Origin: Prochlorococcus marinus str. MIT 0918
Lineage (GTDB): Bacteria > Cyanobacteriota > Cyanobacteriia > PCC-6307 > Cyanobiaceae
DNA length: 64,000 bases
Direction of reading: 5' to 3'
Assembly: GCF_027359415.1 (NCBI RefSeq)
Contig: NZ_CP114780.1
Span: 868,001-932,000 of the forward strand
Position 1 is the first letter of the stretch. The number at the start of each line of letters is the position of its first letter. The position numbers and the translations under genes were made by a program. Positions 44,017 to 52,532 of this stretch are shown here, in pieces. The notes beneath the pieces are model-generated. The model had not been told where the DNA came from and searched no databases. It worked only from the letters and a program-made list of their open reading frames with translations.

Positions 44017-45042
44017 GTGCCAGATAAAAACAATGCAAAACAAAAAGAGTCATGGAAAGACTCACTCAATATTGCAGATGAGATAGGAAGAATTGGAGGA
44101 GGAGAAGGTTTAGGTGATTTCAACTTCAAGCGATTCTTTGGAGGGATTTATAAAGATCACTCAGAAGAGGAAGTCGAGCAAAGCTTAATTGTTGGGACAT
44201 CAACGACTACTCCATCGATTGAAAATATTTCTCTTGATTATCCTCAGCCTTGGCTGTTCTTTAGGTTGATCACTGGTTCAGTCATCCTTTTCTACAGCTT
44301 TATCGCAGTCTATGACCAATTTGAAAATGCCAATCTGCTGCCAGGCATTATCTTCACTGGTTCATTTGCCGTTCCTATATCGACTCTCTTTCTCTTCTTT
44401 GAACTGAACATCAGGCGTAATGTCCCAATCTGGCAAGTCATGCGACTTGTCTTAAGTGGAGGCTTGTTGTCTTTATTTATCGCACTGGTTCTTTTTCAGA
44501 ATGTCGCTGCCTTTGAAGGTCCTTCAGGTGCATGGGTTGCAGGATTATTAGAAGAACCAGCCAAGCTGATTGCTCTAGTCGTTCTGATCAAAGACAACAA
44601 GAAATATCCATACATCTTGAATGGCTTATTACTAGGAGCTGCGGTTGGTTGTGGATTTGCTGCCTTTGAATCAGCTGGTTATGCATTACGACTTGGGATG
44701 ACAGATATTGATTCATTGGTACAAATCATCCAACTAAGAGGAGTGCTTTCTCCCTTTGCTCATATTGTTTGGACTGCAATAGCAGGTGCTGCTTTATGGC
44801 GAGTGCAAAGAGGTGGTGAGTTCTCTTTTGGACTCTTATTTAAAAAAGAATTTTTTGCTCCCTTTTTGACAGTCGTTTTTTGCCATGCCATTTGGAACTC
44901 AGGTTCAATCATTCCTTTTTGGGGTAAGTTCATTATTTGTGGAGTAATTGCTTGGACTGTTGCGTTATCTCTTTTGAACCTAGGTATTAAACAAATTGCT
45001 GATGAAAAGGCTGGTAAAAAAGTATTCAGATGTACTAACTGA
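44017..45042 (+). CDS. PrsW-family intramembrane glutamic protease
   Basis: 341 residues from GTG 44017. A soluble N-terminus of about 85 residues is followed by about eight transmembrane helices. The PrsW/CPBP-like signature is present: LLEEPAKL (EExxK), GCGFAAFES (FxxxE), PFAHIVW (His) and CHAIWN (HxxxN). Family members cleave membrane-bound anti-sigma factors or act in regulated proteolysis. Unusual as a passenger of a small mobile element; it might process a membrane or secreted protein encoded nearby. Confidence 0.88.
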   Translation: MPDKNNAKQKESWKDSLNIADEIGRIGGGEGLGDFNFKRFFGGIYKDHSEEEVEQSLIVGTSTTTPSIENISLDYPQPWLFFRLITGSVILFYSFIAVYDQFENANLLPGIIFTGSFAVPISTLFLFFELNIRRNVPIWQVMRLVLSGGLLSLFIALVLFQNVAAFEGPSGAWVAGLLEEPAKLIALVVLIKDNKKYPYILNGLLLGAAVGCGFAAFESAGYALRLGMTDIDSLVQIIQLRGVLSPFAHIVWTAIAGAALWRVQRGGEFSFGLLFKKEFFAPFLTVVFCHAIWNSGSIIPFWGKFIICGVIAWTVALSLLNLGIKQIADEKAGKKVFRCTN

Positions 45043-45146
45043 CATTTATAAGAACTTCTGGGTTTAAAAGAATCTCATTTATTTGATTGGCCGATTTCCT
45101 TTCTACATGCAACCCTGTAATTAGTTCTAGTGAGTTCAAACAGAAC

Positions 45147-45329
45147 ATGTCAGACGAAGCAAAAGACAGACCAGAAAAGACAATTCGAGTCTCTGTAGAT
45201 CTTCCTGTCAGTCTGGTTGAAAGATTCGATGAGCTCAAGGAGCAATGGGGTCTACAGCACAGAGGAGCAGTTCTGGAGAGGCTTCTCGAGACTCTCTTCC
45301 AAGAAGATAAAGATAATCCAAAGAGTTAA
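45147..45329 (+). CDS. ribbon-helix-helix DNA-binding protein
   Basis: 60 residues from ATG 45147 (MSDEAKDRPEKTIRVSVDLP). The segment IRVSVDLPVSLVERFDELKEQW...RGAVLERLLETLF has the strand-helix-helix layout of CopG/Arc repressors. Located just upstream of the helicase gene, so it may control replication functions of the element. An upstream TTG at 45087 is less likely. Confidence 0.75.
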   Translation: MSDEAKDRPEKTIRVSVDLPVSLVERFDELKEQWGLQHRGAVLERLLETLFQEDKDNPKS

Positions 45330-45413
45330 CGTGGAATCTAGGCTTCAGTATTTCTACCCCCTAGCGAAGTCAAAATTTCATGGTTTAGATGATGGTCCAG
45401 CCAAAAATATTTG

Positions 45414-46343
45414 ATGAGTAATCAGCAAGAGAAGAAGACGCAGCTCGAGATCAAAGGGACTGAACAACTCAAGGACTCAGAAGAACTAAAAGCTGTAGCA
45501 AGCATCCTGACCACAACCTTCAACGAAATTGAAAACCGTTCATTAGGCGAATCTCCAAATAGTGTCCCAGTCAATTTCTACGACTTTGATGCATTAACAC
45601 AAGGACTGCAGAGAGGCTCTTTGACTGTTGTTGCTGGTAGGCCAGCGATGGGGAAATCTTCTTTCGTAATGAACATCTCTAAGAATGTAGCTCAAGTACA
45701 TAACCTCCCAGTTTGCTATTTCAGCTTGGAGCTGAGTAAGGAGCAAATAACTTATCGATTACTTTCAATGGAAATTGGAATTGAATCAGGGAGGTTACGC
45801 ACTGGTCGGATACATAAAGATGAATGGCCCACCCTTGGCAAAGGCATTGAAGGACTGGGTAAATTACCGGTCTTCATCTGCGACAAGGGTTCCATCACAG
45901 TCAAAGAGATATTGGATAAAAGCCAAAAGATTAAAGAAGAATGGGGTAATGGTGAACTTGGGTTAATCGCTGTCGACTATGTGCAAATGATGGATGGCCC
46001 GAATCAACAGTCCAGAGATGATGAGCTCTCAAAGATTATCCTGGATTTTAAAGAGATGGCCAAAGCCTTAAATGTACCTGTCATTTTAATGTCTCAACTT
46101 AGTCGGGATATTGAGTCTCGAATTAATAAGCGTCCAATGCTTTCTGATTTAAGAGAAACACAAGCATTAGAAAGTCATGCTGACTTAGTCGTAATGATCT
46201 ATCGAGATGAATATTATGACGCTGACACAGAAGACAGAGGGATTACAGAACTCATCACTTGCAAACATCGCAATGGTCCAGTCGGCACCGTGAAGCTGTT
46301 ATTTGAACCCGAGTTCACAAGGTTTAGAAATTTAGCGGCTTAA
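45414..46343 (+). CDS. DnaB-like replicative helicase, C-terminal (RecA-like) domain only
   Basis: 309 residues from ATG 45414. Walker A AGRPAMGKSSFVMNI (about 74-88), Walker B LIAVDYVQMM and the SQLSR and Arg-finger region (RDIESRINKRPMLSDLRE) match DnaB family 4 helicases. The N-terminal primase-interacting domain is missing (normal length about 450), as in phage and plasmid RepA/gp4-type helicases. It suggests the element can replicate, or helps phage or host replication. The next small gene overlaps its stop. Confidence 0.9.
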   Translation: MSNQQEKKTQLEIKGTEQLKDSEELKAVASILTTTFNEIENRSLGESPNSVPVNFYDFDALTQGLQRGSLTVVAGRPAMGKSSFVMNISKNVAQVHNLPVCYFSLELSKEQITYRLLSMEIGIESGRLRTGRIHKDEWPTLGKGIEGLGKLPVFICDKGSITVKEILDKSQKIKEEWGNGELGLIAVDYVQMMDGPNQQSRDDELSKIILDFKEMAKALNVPVILMSQLSRDIESRINKRPMLSDLRETQALESHADLVVMIYRDEYYDADTEDRGITELITCKHRNGPVGTVKLLFEPEFTRFRNLAA

Positions 46344-46522
46344 TGATGACTGACTCGAACTCTTCTCAAATCGTTCCTTCATTTGATCGCAAGAAAAATG
46401 AAAAGGCTGCTAAGCACAAAGTGCAATTATTCCCTATACATTTAAAAGGAAGCTGGGAACCGCAAGATGCTTGTGGAGGTCATCAATGGAATGCTGCTAT
46501 AAATAAATGGGTAATTAAATAA
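46343..46522 (+). CDS. 59-residue protein coupled to the helicase
   Basis: MMTDSNSSQIVPSFDRKKNE, then KAAKHKVQLFPIHLKGSWEP, ending HQWNAAINKWVIK. The start overlaps the helicase stop (TAATG); the second ATG is also possible. Hydrophilic with Cys-Gly-Gly-His near the end. Perhaps a helicase-loader or accessory factor, by position only. Confidence 0.6.
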   Translation: MMTDSNSSQIVPSFDRKKNEKAAKHKVQLFPIHLKGSWEPQDACGGHQWNAAINKWVIK

Positions 46523-46579
46523 TTAAAATTACCTTTCAAAGAATAAGATAAATAATTATTTTTAAGGAGCAATTTGTGC

Positions 46580-47674
46580 TTAAAAAACATAATATTTTTT
46601 AATCCTGCGAATAGTTTTTATTAATTCAATTTGAACATTAAAGAGTTCCTCAGGGATTGGTTGGTTAAGAGCTCTATCAACATCAAAATACTTCTCGTAG
46701 GGATTCCAATTTTTTTCAACACTGCTTCGCCAAACCCAAGCTTTAGTAAACTCTCTAATATGCTTATAATTACAATTGCTGTCCAGGAATTGCTGGCTAA
46801 CAGGAATTAGGGTTTTTTCATCTCTAAATTTGCGACAACTTCCTACATGATTGTATGCAATGTTTTTCAGCCTATTGTTGTATTCATCATATGATTTCTC
46901 TCTCCACCTGTATTCTCTTGTTAAAGAAATATATTTCTTGTTCAATGCTGGGTGGTAACAAGAATATCTCTCATATTGTATTTGTTCATCTTCTACATCG
47001 ATCTTGCGAGTCAATCTATCTCTATCATTCTCGCAATCTACAAAGGAATCATTATCAACATTGTTTATAATTTCTCTATTATCAGACAGTCTTTTATCAT
47101 ACTTACAATGTTTAAAAGCATTTACTTCTCTAACAGGTAAAACTTCCTTCAGGAATTTAAGCCGAGAATCGTAAAGCAAATTTGCTCGTTTCTTCTTTGA
47201 TTCTTCATCAAGATTAGAATACCACCTTTCATATCTTGCTAATATTGATTTCTTATTTGAAATAAAAGCATTAATTTCAATTAGAGCTTGGTTATTATAC
47301 TCGTTTGAACAAAACTCTTCTAAAGAAGTTATATCTTTACTAAGCCCAGAGTAAATCGACTTTAACAAAGTATCTTCAATCAAAGGTTTCTTATATTTCT
47401 TCACTCTTTCTTTATATGACTCCATAAGTGTAATTTTATTTTTCGAATATGGGCTCGCTGTTATTTCACACTCTAATTGATAGTTTCTAATATTATTTTT
47501 TAGCTTGTATTGACTCATTATATTCTCCTTTTCTTGCTTGCACTTGTCTATTGCATACGCTTCATCTCTATATTGACCAATAGATACTTTTGGCTTTCTA
47601 TTAATATTTGCATTAAGAAGCAAGCCAACCGCAACTGCTGGGATCAAGAACTTCCGGTACTTCTTGAATTCCAA
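46580..47674 (-). CDS. secreted protein with MEFKKYRKFLIPA leader (long member)
   Basis: 364 residues from TTG 47674, again just after an in-frame stop. The leader MEFKKYRKFLIPAVAVGLLL matches the gene at 43413-43955. The body is long, helical and charged, rich in Lys, Tyr, Arg and Glu, with scattered Cys (KCKQEKEN, HCKYDK, DCENDR, YSCYHP). No domain recognised. Convergent with the helicase pair and probably element cargo. Confidence 0.6.
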   Translation of the reverse strand: MEFKKYRKFLIPAVAVGLLLNANINRKPKVSIGQYRDEAYAIDKCKQEKENIMSQYKLKNNIRNYQLECEITASPYSKNKITLMESYKERVKKYKKPLIEDTLLKSIYSGLSKDITSLEEFCSNEYNNQALIEINAFISNKKSILARYERWYSNLDEESKKKRANLLYDSRLKFLKEVLPVREVNAFKHCKYDKRLSDNREIINNVDNDSFVDCENDRDRLTRKIDVEDEQIQYERYSCYHPALNKKYISLTREYRWREKSYDEYNNRLKNIAYNHVGSCRKFRDEKTLIPVSQQFLDSNCNYKHIREFTKAWVWRSSVEKNWNPYEKYFDVDRALNQPIPEELFNVQIELIKTIRRIKKYYVF

Positions 47675-47710
47675 TTCTTAAAAGCATTTCATCTTACATT
47701 TCTAGCTAAT

Positions 47711-47930
47711 CTCATTGAGCTCGGCTGCAAAAATAACAGAAATCTCGGACCTGCTATAACGACATACACTGGACGCATACTCCCCCATATGCCCCTCGAA
47801 GAAATAGAGATATGGATGAATTCTTCTAATCAGGGCTTAAATTTTAAAAGTCTTCAAGTCGATCCTTAACGTCACAGAGGAAACGAACCTTGAATACTCC
47901 TAAGAGAAACACGCACCACCTTGGGATCAC
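47711..47930 (+). repeat. repeat family C, copy 1
   Basis: About 210 bases homologous to 61850-62055. Shared stretches include TATAACGA, GCCCCTC/CCCCTCC, TTTTAAAAGTCTTCAAG, GATCCTTAACGTC, AGAGGAAACGAACCTTGA and ATACTCCT. One frame ends FKSLQVDP before a stop in copy 1 and FKSLQADP in copy 2, suggesting the 3' end of a lost gene plus its trailer. Confidence 0.7.
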
Positions 47931-47944
47931 TCCATGACTCAGCA

Positions 47945-47978
47945 TTGTGTGGATAGGCTTGAAAGATTGTGTGGATAG
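47945..47978 (+). repeat. two TTGTGTGGATAG repeats, 22-bp spacing
   Basis: The twelve-base unit TTGTGTGGATAG occurs at 47945-47956 and 47967-47978, a spacing of two helical turns. Each is the inverse of the CTATCCACAC-type units seen at the integrase side and in the EVE-start repeats. Candidate arm-type binding sites at the right end of the element. Confidence 0.75.
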
Positions 47979-48057
47979 AAAAAATACGAAAAACTCAGAT
48001 CTGTTGCCGTCACTAGATTTCTCAACAGAGGATTCTTATTGGTAATAGATATGTTTT

Positions 48058-48225
48058 CTGTCAGCTGTGATCTGTTGGTTATTAGTAATCAAAACTGGAT
48101 TGAAATAGAATAAAGAAATAGTGGTGAGAATATTAATCCATCCACACACCATCCACACATCGCGATATCGCTGAGATCCCATGGCACAACAAGAACCCAA
48201 CTACTGGCTAATGAAGTGTGAGCCT
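48058..48225 (+). repeat. EVE-start repeat, copy R6 (right end of integrase unit)
   Basis: Full copy: leader GTGATCTGTTGGTTATTAGT, GATTGAAATAGAATAAAG, GTGGTGAGAATATTAATCC, two CCATCCACACA units, CGCGATATCGCTGAG, then ATG 48181 encoding MAQQEPNYWLMKCEP and a stop. arsJ starts 25 bases further on. Confidence 0.92.
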
Positions 48226-48249
48226 TGAGTAATAGCAAGCACTTAAATA

Positions 48250-49509
48250 ATGAAATTATCATCTCTTCAGCAATACGGGATCGTTACTACAAATTATTGG
48301 GCGTTCACTCTGACAGATGGCGCACTTCGCATGTTGGTGGTTTTTCATTTTCACCAACTTGGCTATACAGCTTTAGAGATTGCATTTCTTTTTTTGTTTT
48401 ATGAGTTCTTTGGGGTCATTACTAATCTCTATGGCGGCTGGATTGGTGCTCGATATGGCCTACGACTAACTCTCTGGGCAGGCACACTTCTTCAAATCAG
48501 TGCTCTTTTGATGTTGGTTCCTGTTGCTTCAAGTTGGCCGAAATTTCTAAGCGTTAGTTATGTGATGGTTGCGCAAGCAATTAGTGGTATTGCTAAAGAC
48601 CTCAACAAAATGAGTGCAAAGAGTGCAATCAAAACAGTCGTACCTGAAACCCCTGAAGAAGAACAAAAAGGAAAAAAGAAGTTGTTCAAATGGGTTGCTC
48701 TTTTAACAGGATCAAAAAATGCCCTAAAGGGGGTTGGGTTTTTCCTAGGAGGGGCATTACTAACTGGATTTGGTTTTAATAATGCTGTTGGGCTAATGGC
48801 GATTGGCTTGGCGTTGTCATTTCTTATGACATTGATCTTGCCTGGTGATATTGGACGGATGAAGGAAAAACCAATATTTAAGGACCTTTTCTCAAAATCA
48901 AAAGGAATTAACACTCTCTCGACTGCACGTTTCTTTCTCTTTGGAGCTAGAGATGTGTGGTTTGTAGTCGCATTACCTGTTTTCCTTGAGACATCACTTG
49001 ATTGGAACTTCTCTGAGATTGGAGCTTTCCTAGGCCTATGGATTATTGGATACGGTTTTGTACAAGCATTGGCACCAAGTTTAAGAAATCTTTGGGGGAA
49101 GAAGTCGAGCCCAGGAATTTCAACGGTTCAATTTTGGAGTGCGTTGCTGATGGGGATACCTGGACTAATAGCCATTGCATTATGGAGACAGAATGATCCA
49201 AGCATTGCCATTACTGCTGGTTTAATTGCGTTCGGAATAGTTTTCGCAATGAATTCTTCTATTCATTCATACATGGTTTTGGCTTATACAGATGCTGAAA
49301 ATGTCAGCCTCAACGTTGGCTTCTATTACATGGCAAATGCGGCAGGCAGGCTTATTGGGACGCTTCTATCAGGAGTTTTATTTGTACTGGGAGATACTCC
49401 TTATTTAGGCATGCAGATTTGTTTGTGGTGTTCCAGCTTATTTATCCTCTTCTCATGGTTGAGCAGCCTTCAGCTTCCTTCACTAAAGAACTCCGGATGT
49501 CTTAATTAA
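48250..49509 (+). CDS. arsJ: organoarsenical efflux permease ArsJ (MFS)
   Basis: 419 residues with about twelve transmembrane helices. It carries the ArsJ hallmarks NYWAFTLTDGALRMLVVFHF, AFLFLFYEFFGVITNLYGGW, SGIAKDLNKMSAKSAIK and KWVALLTGSKNALKGVGFFL. ArsJ exports 1-arseno-3-phosphoglycerate made from arsenate by a GAPDH. The usual neighbouring GAPDH is absent here, so a chromosomal GAPDH would have to supply the substrate. It is the only gene between repeats R6 and R7. Confidence 0.93.
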   Translation: MKLSSLQQYGIVTTNYWAFTLTDGALRMLVVFHFHQLGYTALEIAFLFLFYEFFGVITNLYGGWIGARYGLRLTLWAGTLLQISALLMLVPVASSWPKFLSVSYVMVAQAISGIAKDLNKMSAKSAIKTVVPETPEEEQKGKKKLFKWVALLTGSKNALKGVGFFLGGALLTGFGFNNAVGLMAIGLALSFLMTLILPGDIGRMKEKPIFKDLFSKSKGINTLSTARFFLFGARDVWFVVALPVFLETSLDWNFSEIGAFLGLWIIGYGFVQALAPSLRNLWGKKSSPGISTVQFWSALLMGIPGLIAIALWRQNDPSIAITAGLIAFGIVFAMNSSIHSYMVLAYTDAENVSLNVGFYYMANAAGRLIGTLLSGVLFVLGDTPYLGMQICLWCSSLFILFSWLSSLQLPSLKNSGCLN

Positions 49510-49569
49510 ATAGTCTCACAACCCAAGAGATCACTTCTGCACTGTCGCAGGAAATATTTTGAATAATAT

Positions 49570-49742
49570 TTTCTATCAGTTGAGATCTGTTAGTTATTAG
49601 TAATCAAAACCTGATTGAAATAGAATAAAGAAATGAGGGTGAGAATGTTAAGTCATCCACACGCCATCCACACATCGCAATATCACTGAGATCCCATGGC
49701 ACAACAGGAAATTAACTACTGGCTAATGAAGTGTGAGCCTTA
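49570..49742 (+). repeat. EVE-start repeat, copy R7
   Basis: Full copy very close to R6: TTGAGATCTGTTAGTTATTAG, GATTGAAATAGAATAAAG, GAGGGTGAGAATGTTAAG, two CATCCACAC units, then ATG 49696 encoding MAQQEINYWLMKCEP. The remainder of the gap to 49941 holds no other recognised feature. Confidence 0.92.
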
Positions 49743-49941
49743 AGCAGTGAAACTACAGGAGGTCCCTAGACGAACTTTTTAACTGGATTAACAACTGTCT
49801 TTAATAAAGATATTCTCCTTTCCACTTCTTGTTGCTATTAATAAGAAAGACATAGATTTTCAGCATTCACTCTTCCTTTTCATATTAAGGGTTTTATTCC
49901 CTTAACCAAAAAGCAACGCCTATTTTCGAGGTATCTATAGC

Positions 49942-50262
49942 ATGACTTCACTTGTTAAAAAAGCGATTGAGTTCTTAAGTAAAAAAAAAGAAGGGCTTGT
50001 TGAACTGAGCTACCAGCCTAGAGTCCTTAAAGAAACAAAAGATCAGGAAAAAATTTGCTCATTAACTCGTGAATTGATAAATGCTCAATTTCAACTTTGC
50101 GATGATGAATTAACCAATAGGCTATGGGAGGAAGTAGCCAATCTCAATATTGATCCTGAACGTATAATCAATCTGATGTATAAATGCGATTCAAATGATG
50201 ATTTTGCGGCCATGGTTGATAAAGACTCTAAATATTTAGAAAGTTCTTTTGAAATGAAGTAA
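49942..50262 (+). CDS. 106-residue soluble hypothetical protein
   Basis: MTSLVKKAIEFLSKKKEGLV, then helices with CSLTRELINAQFQLCDDELTN, LWEEVANLNIDPERIINLMY. All-helical and acidic at the C-terminus. On the same strand upstream of nirA, but separated from it by the NtcA box region. Function unknown. Confidence 0.6.
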   Translation: MTSLVKKAIEFLSKKKEGLVELSYQPRVLKETKDQEKICSLTRELINAQFQLCDDELTNRLWEEVANLNIDPERIINLMYKCDSNDDFAAMVDKDSKYLESSFEMK

Positions 50263-50362
50263 GCAATTTAAACCATTTGGAATGAGAAGATATCTTTTTG
50301 TATCATCTAGTACAAACCTGAATCTTAAAAAATGTTTTTATTCTCAAAATTTATAATTAGCC

Positions 50363-50512
50363 ATGCTTAATAAAGAAATGAAGGATAATAAGAAGAGAAG
50401 TGTTTTCAAAAATACACTTGATCGAGATATTTATGCAATGAAAAAGGTATTAAAAATGCTACAAGAAGGTTTTTTTACTTGGATCGGAGAATTAGGGAGT
50501 AGCAAATATTAG
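50363..50512 (+). CDS. 49-residue basic protein
   Basis: MLNKEMKDNKKRSVFKNTLD, then RDIYAMKKVLKMLQEGFFTW, ending ELGSSKY. A basic amphipathic helix. Lies directly upstream of the NtcA-controlled nirA promoter region. Function unknown. Confidence 0.5.
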   Translation: MLNKEMKDNKKRSVFKNTLDRDIYAMKKVLKMLQEGFFTWIGELGSSKY

Positions 50513-50569
50513 TCCAGGACACAGGATTAGGAACTAAGTTTTAACTAATTGATCAGATGCAAAAGAAAA

Positions 50570-50583
50570 GTATCCATTAATAC
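50570..50583 (+). promoter_or_regulatory. NtcA-binding site upstream of nirA
   Basis: GTA-TCCATTAA-TAC is an exact GTA-N8-TAC NtcA box, about 140 bases before the nirA start. Possible -10 hexamers follow (GATAAT at 50594; TAAATT at 50611). NtcA activates nitrogen-assimilation genes under ammonium shortage, so nirA-focA would be NtcA-dependent. Confidence 0.8.
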
Positions 50584-50720
50584 ACTAATGAAAGATAATC
50601 ATTTGTTTGATAAATTGTGTAAATCGATACAACAAGAAATCCCAAAGAAAATATTAATAGTAACAACCTAATACAACAATGGCAATTCTAGTTATTCACC
50701 AAAATAGCTAATCTAAGCAA

Positions 50721-52325
50721 ATGAAAAGTTACTTAGAAGGTAAAAAATTAAATAAGATTGAAAGGAACAAAGCCGAGAAAGATGGCCTATTGATTGGTAA
50801 GGAAATAGAAGAATTTGCAAAAATTGGTTGGGAAAAAATAGATAAGACTGATTTAGAACTTAGATTGAAATGGTATGGTTTTTTTTGGCGCCCCAAAACA
50901 CCGGGAAAATTTATGCTGCGTCTTAGAATACCCAATGGAATCTTAACTGCTAAGCAATTAAGAATCATTGCTTCTATAGTTGCTAGGTATGGTGAAAATG
51001 GAAGTTGTGATATAACAACAAGACAAAATTTACAGCTCAGAGGTATATTAATTAATGATCTTCCAGAGATACTTAAAAGAATAAAAGAGTCTGGTCTTGA
51101 AACAATTCAATCTGGCTTCGATAATCCTAGAAATGTAACTGGTAATCCTTTAGCAGGGATAGACCCTTACGAAATTATAGATACTAGGCCTTTCACATTA
51201 AAATTAGAGAAATTCTTGACTAATGAAGGAAAGGGTAATTCTGAATTTTCTAATCTGCCTAGGAAATGGAACACAGCAGTTGCAGGTTCAAAAGATAATT
51301 TTCTTCTTCATAATGATATTATTTTTCATCCAATAGAAAAAGGAAATGAACTAGGCTTTGGCGTATGGGTAGGGGGAATACTTTCGTCGCAACTAAATGA
51401 CTATGCAATACCACTAAATGTATGGATAAAAAAAGATGATATATGTAATTTAACTGGTGTAATCATTTCCATATGGAGAGATAATGGTGAGAGGGAAAAA
51501 AGACAAAAAGGAAGGTTTAGATATTATTTAAATGAACTAGGTATATCAGAATTTAGAAACTTAGTTGAACAAAGATTTGGACCATTAGAGAATGACCCAG
51601 GCTCATCATTTTCAGAAAAACCGCGTTCGATATTTGGAATTCATCCTCAAAAGCAAAAGGATCTATATTACGCAGGAATTCATATTCCTGTAGGAAGGTT
51701 AAGCTCAGAAGATCTTCAAGATATAGCAACCACAAGCATAACTTTTGGGAGCGGAGAAGTACGCCTTACTGAAGATCAAAATATAATTATTATTGATATT
51801 AAAAAAGAAAATTTAAGTGATTTTAAAAATGATAATTTATTTAAAAAATTTAGTTTAAGTCCTAATCCAATTTCTGCTGGAACTGTTGCTTGTACTGGGA
51901 AAACATATTGTAGTTTTGCTCAAACAAATACTAAAGAAAATGCTAGCAAAATAGCGAAAGAACTAGAAGCAGAAATTCAATTACCGGAAGAGATAAAAAT
52001 TCATTGGACAGGTTGCCCAAATAGCTGTGGTCAAGCATATATGGGTGCAGTTGGATTGACTGGAACCAAAGCAAAGAATAGTTCAGGGGAAATAGTTGAT
52101 GCATTCAACATAACTATTGGTGGAGAGCAAGGTGCAAATAATAGAATTGGAGAATTGAAATATAAAGGTGTCATAGTTAATGATTTAAAAGATGTATTAA
52201 AAAACATTTTGATTGAAAACTACTCGGCAAAGATTAAAAAAGAAAAATCTCAAGAGACTATTAATTTTCTGAAATACCCTAAAGAGCTCATAGGAAAATT
52301 AAGAAAAAGCAGTCAATCTCCTTAG
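50721..52325 (+). CDS. nirA: ferredoxin-nitrite reductase
   Basis: 534 residues. Reduces nitrite to ammonium with six electrons from ferredoxin, using a [4Fe-4S]-sirohaem centre. The cluster ligands are seen as Cys-x5-Cys in ACTGKTYCSF (near 394) and Cys-x3-Cys in WTGCPNSCGQAYMGAVGL (near 435). FWRPKTPGKFMLRLRIPNG and ITTRQNLQLRGI are the conserved N-terminal sirohaem-domain motifs. First gene of a nitrite operon behind an NtcA box. Confidence 0.97.
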   Translation: MKSYLEGKKLNKIERNKAEKDGLLIGKEIEEFAKIGWEKIDKTDLELRLKWYGFFWRPKTPGKFMLRLRIPNGILTAKQLRIIASIVARYGENGSCDITTRQNLQLRGILINDLPEILKRIKESGLETIQSGFDNPRNVTGNPLAGIDPYEIIDTRPFTLKLEKFLTNEGKGNSEFSNLPRKWNTAVAGSKDNFLLHNDIIFHPIEKGNELGFGVWVGGILSSQLNDYAIPLNVWIKKDDICNLTGVIISIWRDNGEREKRQKGRFRYYLNELGISEFRNLVEQRFGPLENDPGSSFSEKPRSIFGIHPQKQKDLYYAGIHIPVGRLSSEDLQDIATTSITFGSGEVRLTEDQNIIIIDIKKENLSDFKNDNLFKKFSLSPNPISAGTVACTGKTYCSFAQTNTKENASKIAKELEAEIQLPEEIKIHWTGCPNSCGQAYMGAVGLTGTKAKNSSGEIVDAFNITIGGEQGANNRIGELKYKGVIVNDLKDVLKNILIENYSAKIKKEKSQETINFLKYPKELIGKLRKSSQSP

Positions 52326-52362
52326 TCTGCTTATCACCAAAAACAATTGTAATTACAAACCT

Positions 52363-52500
52363 ATGAAACAAAAATCCAATGGTCACTTCTCTAGATTTAT
52401 CAACTGGCTGATGAGGATGAGTGATGAACTTCCAGAGATTAATAGAGAAAAAGGAGGTCAAGATTTTTTCTCTAAAATAATGAATCGTATTAGCAATTAA
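52363..52500 (+). CDS. 45-residue microprotein between nirA and focA
   Basis: MKQKSNGHFSRFINWLMRMS, then DELPEINREKGGQDFFSKIM and NRISN. Amphipathic, with aromatic residues in the first half. Spacing of 37 bases after nirA and 32 before focA makes it a plausible operon member; function unknown. Confidence 0.6.
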   Translation: MKQKSNGHFSRFINWLMRMSDELPEINREKGGQDFFSKIMNRISN

Positions 52501-52532
52501 TAGATTTATTATCCCCAAATATATAGAAACTA

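Noticed and set aside
47510-47869. 119-codon plus-strand frame across the start of the long leader protein
   Set aside because: Its 5' half is the complement of a real signal peptide. Only the 3' part (ending FKSLQVDP) is of interest, and it is described as repeat C.
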